Shown here in pieces: positions 11,120 to 21,395 of a stretch of 64,000 bases of DNA. Source of the DNA: Castanea sativa (taxonomy: Eukaryota > Streptophyta > Magnoliopsida > Fagales > Fagaceae); contig NC_134020.1 of assembly GCF_040712315.1 (NCBI RefSeq), positions 14,155,751 to 14,219,750 of the forward strand, read 5' to 3'. The translations under genes were made by a program, and so were the position numbers. Every line of letters begins with the position of its first letter. Position 1 is the first letter of the stretch. The notes beneath the pieces were generated by a model that saw only the letters and a list, made by a program, of their open reading frames with translations, made no database searches and was not told where the DNA came from.

Positions 11120-12110
11120 CTTGTCTACTGGTAGTACTTCTTTAGGTGCTTCATGTTCCATGGGTGATGTAACTTTTTCCCGTCTAGCGTCTCTAGGTGG
11201 TAAGTTCCTTTCCTTTGCCATGAAGCGATCCTGTAGGGCCCTTCCTAGTTAGGTCCTAGCTTTCCCTAGGAAGGGTCTCTTGTGGCGCCTGTCACCTTTC
11301 TCAAGACCAGATCTCCAACTTAGAAATCTCTGTGTCTAACCCTGGAGTACGCTAATCAAAACGGTGTCTCTCCTATAGGTGTTCTTGTCATTGTCCTGTA
11401 TGCCCATAGGATGCTTGGCACCTCTTCCGGCCATATACCCTTTGCCTCTTCAAGTCAAGTCTTAATGATTTTAGGGAAGGATCAGTTCGTGACCTCAACT
11501 TGTCCATTGGCCTAATAGTGTGTGGGTGAGGAGTAGTGATTCTTGATCCTTAACTGCGAGCAAAAATCTCTTAATGAGACGTTGTCGAACTGCTTCTCAT
11601 TGTCTAAGACCAGTACTCTAGGTATACCTTACCTACAAATAATGTTCCTCCATACAAAACTTCATATGTTCTTCTCAGTGATGGTGGCCAGGGCTTCAGC
11701 CTCCACCCATTTGGTGAAGTAATCGATGTCGACTACTAGAAACTTTAATTGTTTGATTGCTATTGGGAACGGGCCCATGATATCCAACCCCCATTTAGCG
11801 AAAGGCCATAAGGCTGTCATTAGAGTGAGTCCTTTGTTGGTTGTTTGATGAGGTTGCCATACCTTTGACACTTGTCGCAAGTTTTGACATATGCATGGGC
11901 ATCCTTCTGCATGGTAGGCCAATAATATCCTGCCCATACCAGCTTGTACACTAAAGACCGTGATCCAAAATGGTTTCTGCAGATTCCTTTATGGACTTTT
12001 CTCATGACATAGTCTGCCTCCTTGGAACTAAGACACCTTAGGTATGGGCAAGAGAAGCCTATTTTGTATAAGATGTCTTTGATTAGCACAAATCGTGCTA
12101 CCTGAGCCTT
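11120..12110 (-). pseudogene. Integrase of the Tat element, broken
   Basis: This is the retroviral-type integrase that inserts the cDNA copy. The zinc-binding part is in 12089-11820, with His residues in VHKGICRNH followed by CDKCQRYG (a C-x2-C pair). The catalytic core starts in another frame at about 11870-11660, with WGLDIMGPFP (first Asp) and DYFTKWVEAEA. The C-terminal part, including WNMKHLKKYY near 11140, is only recognisable across stops. At least one frameshift separates the zinc part from the core. It follows RNase H and ends pol. Confidence 0.75.
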
Positions 12111-12229
12111 TAACTTCCTTGTAGCCTCCTTACCTTTATGTAGCAGGTCGTTTTTTAGGTAGGAGATTAATGGTGTAGTCCAATTGTTCTCAGAACCTAT
12201 CCCCTACATACTAACGTCATCTATTAATG

Positions 12230-12562
12230 GTGAAATCTAGACAAAGGATAGTACCTGACTTGGAATGTGCATACGCTTTGTTGATGCAGTCTTGCCAAGA
12301 CAGTCAGCTTGCTCATTTTCCTCCCTTGGGATTTGAACAAACTTTGCTTGAAGGTCGTTCTTCATTTCTTCACTTGCTCCAAGTACTTCTTCATTCGTTT
12401 ACCCTTGCACTCGTAGTTGTCATTTGCTTGACTCGTGACTACTTGAGAGTTGCAGTATACGACCACATTTGTGGCTCCTACTGCTTTGGAGAGATCCAGG
12501 CCTGGTACTAAAGTTTCGTACTCCACTTCATTATTGGTTGTAGGAAAATTGAGTTGGACCAT
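12230..12562 (-). pseudogene. Second (archaeal-type) RNase H of the Tat element
   Basis: The open frame at 12562-12362 has the pattern TNNEVEYETLVPGLDLSKAVG...VYCNSQVV, matching the extra RNase H of Tat elements. The Glu of NNEVEYE and the Asp-to-Asn region (here CNSQVV, normally with Asp) are at the active-site positions. The start of the domain, which should carry the first catalytic Asp, overlaps the end of the preceding frame and is damaged. The same domain is seen, better preserved, at 55101 in the second Tat element. Confidence 0.65.
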
Positions 12563-12974
12563 GCATTTGATCTCGTCCCCTTCTAGTGAATGGAGTACTA
12601 TACCAGCTCTGCATGCCTATCTGTTGGACAACTTTAGGGCTGCTCACTGCTCTCTGTAGAGGCTTGTCTGTTAGGACAACCACAGTGTAGGCATGCAAGT
12701 ATGGCTTGAGCTTATGAGCTGTAGTCATTAACGCGAAGGCGAGCTTCTCCACCGGGGGGTACCTCTCCTCTACACGTGGGAGCGCCCGGCTAGTGTAGTA
12801 TACAGGCTTTTGCACCTTATCTTCTTCTTTGACTAAGGCTGGGCTGACAATCGCTGGGGAGACGGCCAAATAGAGGAACAATTCTTCCCCTGGTTTAGAG
12901 AGACTCAACAACAGTGGGAAGGACAGGTATGCTTTCAGGTCTCCGAACTTGCTGACACTCAGCTGTCCACTCAA
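12531..12974 (-). pseudogene. Ty3 RNase H connection domain, Tat element
   Basis: This is the Ty3-type RNase H that follows reverse transcriptase. The frame reads ELFLYLAVSPAIVSPALVKEE, then YYTSRALPRVEERYPPVEKLAFAL and VLTDKPLQ, all standard for the domain. In this lineage the domain is degenerate and is followed by the second RNase H. The frame differs from that of the upstream RT part, so there is an indel near 12895-12974. Confidence 0.72.
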
Positions 12975-13740
12975 ATGACTTCTTCAAAGTGCAGAAGAAG
13001 GGCAGGCATTTGTCCATTGCTCTTGAGACAAATCTGTTTGGTGCAGCTACTTTGCCTTTGAGGCTTTGTACTTCCTTAATGTTTGCTGGCGGTGTTATCT
13101 CCATTATTGCCCGTATCTTGTCCGGGTTGACCTCAATACCTCTCTGGGATACCATAAACCCCAAGAATTTTCTGGCCGTCACCCCAAATTTGCATTTGTT
13201 CAAATTTAGCATCATGTTGTAAGAGCGAAGGGTATCAAAGGTTTCCTTGAGGTCGTCCAAATGGTCGTCTTCCTGTTGGCTTTTTACCAACATGTCGTCC
13301 ACATAGACTTGAATGTTCCTCCCAATCTGATGTACAAACATCTTGTTCATCAGCCTTTGATACGTGGCACCCGCATTCTTGAGTCCGGATGGCATTACTT
13401 TGTAGTAGAAGAGACCCTAGTTGGTGACAAATGAACTCTTCTCCTAATTAGCTTTGTCCTTGATCTAGTTGTAACCAGTAAATGTGTCCATAAAGCTCAG
13501 CAACTGGTGTCTTGCTATCGAATCCACTAAGATGTCAATCTGCAGAAGTGGGTAGTTATCCTTGGGGCATGACCTGTTTAAGTCCATGAAGTCCACACAC
13601 ATCCTCCACTTCCTGTTGGCCTTTTTTACCATTACTACGTTGGCCAGACAGTCGGGGTAGTATACTTCTCGTATGAACTCTGTTTCCTGTAATTTGTGAA
13701 CCTCTTCCACTATGGCCTTGTCCCGCTCCTATGTGAACAC
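12895..13740 (-). pseudogene. Reverse transcriptase of the Tat element, broken
   Basis: This is the RNA-directed DNA polymerase of the element. The upstream piece (13710-13465) has WRMCVDFMDLNRSCPKDNYPL and FMDTFTGYN, which carries the first catalytic Asp. After stop codons the downstream piece (13395-12895) begins MPSGLKNAGATYQRLMNKMF and has the YVDD box at 13305-13294, then the CKFGV and KFLGFMVSQRGIEVNPDKI region. The catalytic residues are present, but in-frame stops between 13464 and 13396 and a later frameshift inactivate it. Confidence 0.8.
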
Positions 13741-14056
13741 CTGTTTCTTTTAATGGATAGGAGAAAAAAAGGACGATGCATTCAACTTATGCACTATGAA
13801 CAAAGGATCAATTTCGGGTATGTCTTCATGGCTCCAGGTGAAGGCGTCCTAGTTCTCCCTTAGAAATGCGGTGAGTGCTTGACAAACTAGTAGGCTAGTG
13901 AGAGTGCTGATCCTAGTCATTCACTTAGGCCTAGAGTCATCAAGGAGTACCTCTTCCAACTCCTCCACAAGCTCTGCCATCGATCGCTGTTCTTCTATAC
14001 ACATGGTTTGTAAATGATTGTTATCTTCAGCATGGCAATGTAGCACTTGTGCGCCA

Positions 14057-14701
14057 CTACTTAATCTCCTTAGCAGGGAACTTGGTCATCAAGTGGTAAG
14101 TTGAAGTTACGGCCTTCCATGAGTTAAGGGTAAGACAACCCAGGATGGCATTGTAAGCGGACGAATAGTCAACAACCAGGAATGTGACATCCTTGGTAAT
14201 CTGTTGAGGGCAATCCCCGATTGTTATGGGCAAAGTGGCCGTACCAAAGGGGTATACTCTTGTCCCTCCGAATCCAATGAGTGGCGCATTAGTTGGAACC
14301 GGCGGTTCTCTCTCAATCCTTATTTGTTGGAATACTGGGTAGTAGAGGATATCAGCAGAGCTCCCATTGTTCACAAGGACTCGGTGAGTGTTGTAGTCCC
14401 TAACTTGTATGCTAACTACAAGCGCATCATCATGTGGGTGGTGGAGACATCGAGCATCCTCCTCTGTGAACCCAATTACAGGGCTGTCGATGTGTGCCAT
14501 CTTTGGGACTAAACCTGTTAGTTGGATGTTCTGGACCATCCTAAGATAGGTCTTGCGTGCCTTCCTAGTTGAACCAGAGGTTGTGGTGCCCCCTACAATC
14601 ATCGTTATGTCTCCTAGGGGTGGCCTAGGACGCTCTTTTTCCTTTCGGGCAGTTTGCTCTTGTGGTTGGTCCATCCTTTCCTTGCTGATGAATCTTTGCA
14701 A
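14057..14701 (-). pseudogene. Aspartic protease region of the Tat element, catalytic Asp lost
   Basis: This is the protease that cleaves the Gag-Pol polyprotein. The 214-residue frame starts in the Gag-protease linker (basic, Pro/Arg-rich), then IDSPVIGFTEEDA, then RVLVNNGSSADIL at about residues 107-119, and later FLVVDYSSAYNAILG. In this family the motif normally reads VDNGSS; here codon 14371-14369 is AAC (Asn), so the active-site Asp is missing. This is consistent with a G-to-A change. The frame ends at 14057, before the RT. Confidence 0.78.
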
Positions 14702-14819
14702 TTTTCCTTGTCTGATAAGAGCTTCTATTTGCTACTTCAAGTCGTAGCAGTGCCAGGAAACGATAGTACTTATCTCTAGACCTCTTATTAGGGTCTCCCT
14801 TTAGCTTGCTAGGAAATGT

Positions 14820-15770
14820 CAAGGCTCCTTCATCCTTGATTTGCGTTAGGACTTGATCGATTGGGGCATTTAGTGGGGTGAAGCTCGCAAACCTTCTAGT
14901 GGGGGGGGGGGTTTGGAGCCCTATCCTCTAGTCTATCTCCAATCCTTGTTGTCTTCCATCCCTATCCTGTCGTGCTTCTTCTTGTCTTTCCCTTTCCTTG
15001 GGCTTCTTTTCTCCGGCAAGCAACGCGTCTTTGCGTTAATATACTTAGTAGCCCTGTAAAGTTCATCCGACATGGTTTTCGGTTCGTTTTTGTATAAGGA
15101 AAACAAAAATTTCCCCTTTCGTAATCCATTGGTGAATGCAGCCACGAGTATCTTATTGTCAGCTTCATTAATCGAGAGGGCCTCCTTGTTAAAGCGGGTG
15201 ATGTAAGACCTCAGTGTCTCATCCTTCTGTTGCTTGATGTTCATCAGGCATACAGTGAACTTCTTATACTTGTGCCCCCCCCCCCCCCCGATAAAGTGTG
15301 AGGCAAACTAGGCACTTAACTCCTTGAAGGTACTGATGGAGTTTGGTGTCAACCTGCTAAACCATACCCTTGCGGGCCCTTCAGCGTAGTGGGAAAGGCC
15401 CTGCATATGATCTCATCTGCTATACCTTGTAGGTGCATCAGTGTTTTGAAAGACTCTAGTTGATCTAAGGGATCCTTAGATCCGTTGTAGGCCTCTACCT
15501 GCAGCATTAAGAACTTCGGTGGAAGGAGGAACGATGTGACAGATGCAATGAAGGGTGAATCCGTTTAATGGACCAACATTCCGAGGTCGTTCGACACTCG
15601 TCCTCCGAGGGCATTCATCATGAAGTCCATCTGTTCTTTCATCACCTGCATCTCGAAAACCATGTATGGTAGAGCGGTATTTGTGGCGGATGGACGACTT
15701 GTATCCTGTCGCTCTTATCTGCTTGGGGCATTGCTGCCCTCCCACCCTTCTTGGTCCCTTGGTGACCATT
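14820..15770 (-). pseudogene. Gag of the Tat element, frameshifted
   Basis: This is the capsid-type protein of the element. The Gag core is spread over frames: EQMDFMMNAL near 15630, VEAYNGSKDPLDQLESFKT-type sequence near 15500-15440, and the 103-residue frame 15244-14933 with ETLRSYITRFNKEALSINEADNKI and AFTNGLRKG. Two long homopolymers interrupt the coding strand: 15 C at 15275-15289 and 11 G at 14901-14911. The upstream end at 15770 abuts the truncated LTR directly, so the primer site and leader are deleted. Confidence 0.75.
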
Positions 15771-16032
15771 TAGGGTGCAAGACATTTCTATTTAGGGTTC
15801 CTTGGAGACCACTTAAGCCATGTAGATGCCACGTGGTCTTGATATCCGTCCTCCTTGTGTCCATTTAGCTAGATTCTGTCCATTATGGAGGATCAATCCG
15901 TCTTATATATTCTTTGTCTGATGCATTAATCCATCATCTTCTCCTTATGTTTTGATCATCCATTATCTCAGTATCGTCGCCTATGACAGGTTTGATTGAA
16001 CGTGTCTGTCTACCTTAATTTTATTCTCTTCA
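15771..16032 (-). mobile_element. Truncated 5' LTR of the Tat element (262 bp)
   Basis: It aligns without gaps to 5861-6122 (both 262 bp), from TAGGGT to CTCTTCA. The first 327 bp of the LTR (equivalent to 5534-5860) plus primer site and leader are missing, so a deletion joined LTR to gag at 15770/15771. The right end at 16032 coincides with the LTR end and is followed by a TA/TG microsatellite. Confidence 0.85.
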
Positions 16033-16076
<44 letters not shown>

Positions 16077-17702
16077 AAACCAAAGTCTCTCAAACTCCCA
16101 CAATTTGTCACATCATCATTTCTATTTAGGAAAAAAAAATTAATTTTTTAAACTAAATAGTAAATACTACAGGAAACCTTTGACAAACCCAACTATAGCC
16201 TACAAGTTTTTTGTCAAACACGAAAACAAATCTCTTCCAGAAAATGATTGATAATCCCAAACACCCTCCCCAATTTTCTTCTCTCTTTCCCACCCATGAC
16301 ATAGTCATCGTTGTCCGTTGCCATCACTGTTAGCCACCATAGCTATCAAGTTTGTATCTTTTGCCACACTCTCTATTTAACTTCAACCCGATAGTTTTAG
16401 AAAAACTCCAATATATTTGATAAATCCTTCGATCTATGGCCCTGTAAATACTAACACACAAAAAACCTCAAGTAATACGTTCTAAATCATCCTGAATCAT
16501 TGTTTAAAAAAAAAAAAACAAACAAACAAAAAAACAAACAAATTAAACTACATTACTGTGTCTGAGCTGTGTACTTGCACTACCAGTTGCTCACTGCTTG
16601 TCTGTGGTCGTCCTCTCAACTCCAGCTCCGGTCCAAGCTAGCACCATTGGTATATATCCCTATCGCGCTTTGTTTAATTATTGTTAAGTGGTTTATTGCT
16701 TTTGTTGTTTTTCTTTTGAGAAACCGTGTGCTGTATAAACTTACTGCTCTACTTCAACAATTTAAGTTCCTCAACTTCTAAACGTGTGGCTGTCTATTGA
16801 TTTCATTAAAAAAATAAAAATAAAACTTGTGGCTGTCAAGTTTAAAATTTTACCTTTTTTTTTTTGAAAAGTTTTAGCGTGTTGTTGAGAGAAAGAATGT
16901 TATACATAATCTAATATAGTATATAATAGGCTATAATATATATGTATATGTATAAAATAGTTAATGTATTTATACAAGGGTATGACTTTTGAGATAAATA
17001 CAAACAATTACTTAATAATAATTTGATTGTTCACACATTTTTTTTTCTTTTTAAATTAGCTATATACATGAAACCATTCCCAATTTGTGCATAATCTTTA
17101 TAAAAAATGTTCAAGTTTCAAAAGCTATTGCTCAATCATCTATTCAAAATGCTAAAAATGTATTTGTTGAACCCCTAGAAAACCTAATGTTTGGCCTTAC
17201 ATCAAGCTTTACATCAAGTTCCTTCTAAAAAAAAAAAAAAAGCTTTACATCAAGGTTGTTGTATGTTTTGTTTACAAAAAGCTTTACATCAATGCTAAAA
17301 ATTTATTTGTTGAACCCCTAGAAAACCTAATGTTTTTTGTTTACATCAAGGTTGATTTGCAAAATAAATTAGAGCAAAAAGTGGATTTGAGTAGTGAGGC
17401 TGTTGTATGTTTTGTTTTTTGTTTTGTTTTTTCTTTTTTGCGAAATTGAAATTGAATTTTGGCCTTGAGCCAAGTAAACATATAAATGTTGCAATCCTCT
17501 TTGCAAATAGTTTCCCCATTGTTTTTAATGTTGCTTTAGTTTCCAACATTACACTTTCTTTTTCTTTCTCAATCTTTCTTTCTTTTAAATTCTTGGTGGG
17601 CAAATTAGTCTCTCACTAATTCTTTTAGCTTTTTTTTAACGTGAGGTTGGTTGATTATCCTTTCATTTAACTATCCCGTGCATCACATGGGTTAGTAACT
17701 AG
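16033..17702 (+). mobile_element. Main part of Helitron H1 (3' end with hairpin and CTAG)
   Basis: After a (TA)n(TG)n tract comes AAACCAAAGTCTCTC, then AACTCCCACAATTT, the subterminal 5' sequence shared with the other Helitrons here. The 3' end is the imperfect hairpin CCCGTGCATCACATGGG (17675-17691) followed by TTAGTAACTAG, ending in CTAG at 17702 and then T, as expected for Helitrons that insert between A and T. There is no Rep/helicase, so it is non-autonomous. A 45-50 bp direct repeat (TTGTTGAACCCCTAGAAAAC) occurs near 17165 and 17305. No recognisable captured gene was found; the frames at 17346-17619 are low in complexity. Confidence 0.72.
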
Positions 17703-20700
17703 TTGTTAATTAAAACAATTCACAATGTGCTTATTAACTTTAAAACAAAAAAGGGAAAGAAAACTGCATACTAGTAGTAGCTGAGTTGTCCTTATAATTC
17801 ACAATGTCCTTGTAATTATGTTCATAGTTTCAAATTAAAGTTGTCATAAATTTTTGTTCTCTAGCTACTATTTTAAATTGAATCACAACGACAAAGAAAC
17901 AATTTTGGACATTGTGGTTAAAGAAGCTGAAGTACATAAATATGTTTCGATTTAGCATTGTCATAATTTCTTATACATGATGCACTTTTTGGAAGATAGC
18001 TTATGATGCGATCATAGTCTCATTGAGATGCTAAAATCTTACATTGGCTTCTATCTCAATTGTGCTATGAGATGCAAATGTTAGAACTAGGTTTAGACTT
18101 TATATTACGTCTAAATGAGATGTTTGTTATGAAATATCGAGCTACTAAGCAATATTTGATATAAATCATATTGAGTTAAGCAATATTTGATATAAATCAT
18201 ATTGAGTTCTAAGAAAGGCTTAAGGAGTTTCAATTCTATGTCATTTTATCAAAATATTTTCATCTTTAAATGAATTGGAATTCTTAGATGTAGAGATTAA
18301 TTGTTAATCTCATATGGATATGGTCCACAAGTCCTTGTTAGAATCATTTGATCAATTCAGATTGTTTTGAAAATATATAATTTTTTTTATTATCTGAGTT
18401 GATAAGTGAGTTCTACACAATGGTAGATATCCTAAAACTAAGGCTAGGATGAATATGATTTAATTCAACTTCTAAGCCTCAACCAAAAGTAAGGTGGTGA
18501 GAAGTAGAATGATAATACCAAAAAGTTGGGCTAGCTAGTTGCCCTGCCAAAAAGAAAATTAGACTCAAAAGAACGACCAAAAGGAAAGTGATTCTATTAT
18601 GGTAAAGCTAAGCATTGTCCATAATTATAATCTAGATGGAAGTTTACTTGTTTTACTTTTAAAGAGAAAGTTTTCATCCTATAGTATTACATGTTTTGGT
18701 ACTTAAGTCTAGGTCTTATCATTCTAAATGATATTCAAGATTGGTGAAAGATAGGCTTTTAGAACCATTAGTTTTTGTTATATTCCAAGTTTACGAATCC
18801 TATTTAGAGGATAATATGACCTAGGGCTCCTTTATTGTAAAGTAATATAGTTTCAATGACTTTTTTAAGTCAGTGCATACATGAAGCAGGAAAAATACTC
18901 TTTTAGAAATGGTAAAGTACATGATAAATATTTCTATTTGCTTATTTCTTTTGGAGATATACTCTAATTATTACTATACATTTTCTAAAATTGATTTCAA
19001 AAGTTTGTTCCTAGGACATTTGTCAAATTGTGAATTGGATGAAAAACCTAGAATATGATGCTTCCACTTTTGAAGATGTCCAACACTTGTGCTAGAAAGG
19101 AAGTCTGACAAATTAGAATCAAAAGGTAGAAAAGTATATGTTTATGATGGGTATCTAAAAGGAATTGCGGAAGATTATTTTAGTAGTCATAAAGATACCA
19201 AGGTGTTTGTAAAGTACAAATACAAAGTTTCTAGATAATGACTATGCGAATAATCTTAAAGCTAAACATAGAATTGTTCTAGAAGAAAAATGTCAGAATC
19301 TATTGTAGGACAACTATAAGATACATTTAGAAATGAGATGGTTGTATTAAATACACCACAAGACATTATTCTATAGATAGCTAGTACACTAGTACCATAT
19401 CGTAGTGGGAGGATTATCAAATTACCTAATAAATTCATACTTTTGGATAAACTTGTGAAGTCATCTTATAATGATATGAATTTGATCTTCGGTTATACGT
19501 AGAGGCAATAAATGATATGGATGTGGATTACTAGATCAAGGTTATGTAAATAGAATTAAATTCTATTTAAATTATAGAACTTTTAAAGATGCCTAATGGC
19601 ATTAAGCCTATTGTTTTAAATAGGTCTACAAGAAAATGAGATTGATAGATTAGAAGGTGTAAACCTTCAAAGTTAAGACTAATGGCAAAAAAGATTTATT
19701 CAAAAAGAAATGGATCAATTATGAAAAGGTTTTTTTTGCCAATAGTCATGTTTGACTCTATCTAGATTCTCTTATCATTATATTTCATTTAGATGAAATA
19801 TGGCAATGGATATCAAGAAAGCTTCTCTTCATAGCAATCTTGAGAAAGACATCTACATGATGTAGCTAGATTAGTTCATAGCAAAGAACCAGTTATATTT
19901 AGTATGCAAGTTTCTTAAAATCCATTTATGGGCTAAAGGAAACATCTAGATCATAAAATATCATCTTTGATCGAGCAATCAAATTGTTTAATTTTGATCA
20001 AGTAGTGATAAGCCTTAAGTGTGTAAAAGCTTTATAGAGTAATAAATATCTTATTGTATTATGATGACTTTTTAATCATGTAGAATGATGTATAGATATT
20101 GTCATCAATAGAGTTTTTGTTGTCCAGACCAGTTTGATATGAAGTACTTGGGTAAGACCAATCACATCCTAAGAGTTAAACTTTGGTAAGATTCATAAAT
20201 TAGGATGTTGGGTTTATCTCAAACTACTTAAATAGATTAGATTCTAGCCAATTATAGCGAGTGATACTTTAAGAAAGGATTCCTACCTTTTAAGTTTGAA
20301 GTTCCTTTGTAAAGGATTATAGTCCTAAGACATATAAAAGTAAGAGCATATGAAGACGGTTCCTTACAATGTTAATAGAAAGTCTCAATTATGCTATGCT
20401 ATATGCTAGACCAAGTATCTATATTGCAGTAGGCATGGTAAGCAAATATCAATTAAATCCAGGATTACTTAACTTAGTGTTTGTAAAGCATATACTCAAG
20501 TATCTTAGGAGAACGGGAGATTATATGCTTATCCCCTAAAGTGAGGATTTGATAGTTACTGGTTACACAACACTAACTTGTAGTTTGATTGTGATTCATG
20601 AAATTTGACTTCAGGATATGTGTTCACCCTAGGTGGTAAAAATACACATTAATCGTAAGTATTATCTCATTGGAGAGATATGATTACGTGGGATGTAGTA

Positions 20701-20835
20701 GTAGAAAAGATAATTTATGCAATGAATCTGACTGAAACTTTTTTCCAGACCTTGCCTTAGAGTAAATATGATTTACTCTAAAGAGAAATTAGTGTCAAAT
20801 ATATGCAAAATTGTCTTTGAGGGCAAGTGGGAGAT
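17703..20835 (+). pseudogene. Heavily decayed Ty1/copia internal region
   Basis: No long frame survives, but short matches in copia order are visible across frames. They are a CCHC-like basic patch near 18560-18620 (gag end), the RT entry resembling EIWQMDIKKAS near 19798-19830, a YYDD-like polymerase motif near 20060, and the RT/RNase H joint near 20400-20560 that parallels the better copy at 28960-29160. The segment ends with the polypurine tract GGGCAAGTGGGAGA directly before the LTR at 20836. The 5' limit is set only by the Helitron end at 17702. It is much more diverged than the copia at 24090. Confidence 0.65.
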
Positions 20836-21395
20836 TGTTAGGATTTATGCGCTAATCCAATTTATTGGCATGTTATAAATAATTAAATTGTTTAATTATA
20901 TGAGACATTTATATATGAACTAACTGGACATTATCATAATCCGTGTGATGCATTGTATGTGATTTTTGTGATTTAGTTACAGAAGACATAAATCACAAGT
21001 TCCTTGTAAACTCAAAATGTAATTCATAGTTAGTAATGAAATAGGGCGTTTTCTCTGCGAAGACTATAATACATCAACTAAGATGGTTTGTTTTAATCAT
21101 AGAAGTGGAGACTTCTAGTTGATGTGTTGATGTGTTGATGTGTTTTAAGTGTGTAAGACATATTGAACATGACCGCTATGAGATTAATTGTTCAATTAAC
21201 AACTGTCACTTGAATAATTAATCTCACGACTTTTAAAGTCATAGACTCTCAATCTTGAGAGGATAGTGAACCTAAACATGAAATGTAAGTTAATTTGATA
21301 TATCAAGAGTGAAATCTAATTTAACGGTCAAAACCTCAGTATGTTGGATAACCATAGGTAGTGTTGAGGGAACACATATTCTCAAGATGGAATCT
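20836..21395 (+). mobile_element. 3' LTR fragment of the decayed copia
   Basis: It starts TGTTAGGATT after the polypurine tract and follows the first 560 bp or so of the LTR at 24090 with many substitutions and small indels. It breaks off after TCTCAAGATGGAATC and is joined directly to LINE sequence at about 21396. Confidence 0.75.

Larger units (their letters stand above)
5534..16032 (-). mobile_element. Tat-lineage Ty3 LTR retrotransposon with antisense gene
   Basis: This is a 10.5 kb element, including a 1.3 kb later insertion. In minus orientation the order is truncated 5' LTR, gag, protease, reverse transcriptase, RNase H, second RNase H, integrase, tandem repeat, antisense gene, polypurine tract, 3' LTR. 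The extra RNase H domain and the opposite-strand gene before the 3' LTR mark the Tat branch (as in Grande or Retand). LTRs run TGAAGAG to CATCA on minus. The flanks are TA repeats on both sides, so a 5-bp ATATA duplication is compatible but not diagnostic. All coding parts carry stops or frameshifts, and the two LTRs differ at roughly thirty of 262 comparable positions by eye, so the copy is old and dead. Confidence 0.82.

Noticed and set aside
17346..17619. Phe/Lys-rich frames on both strands
   Set aside because: They result from T-rich composition inside the Helitron.
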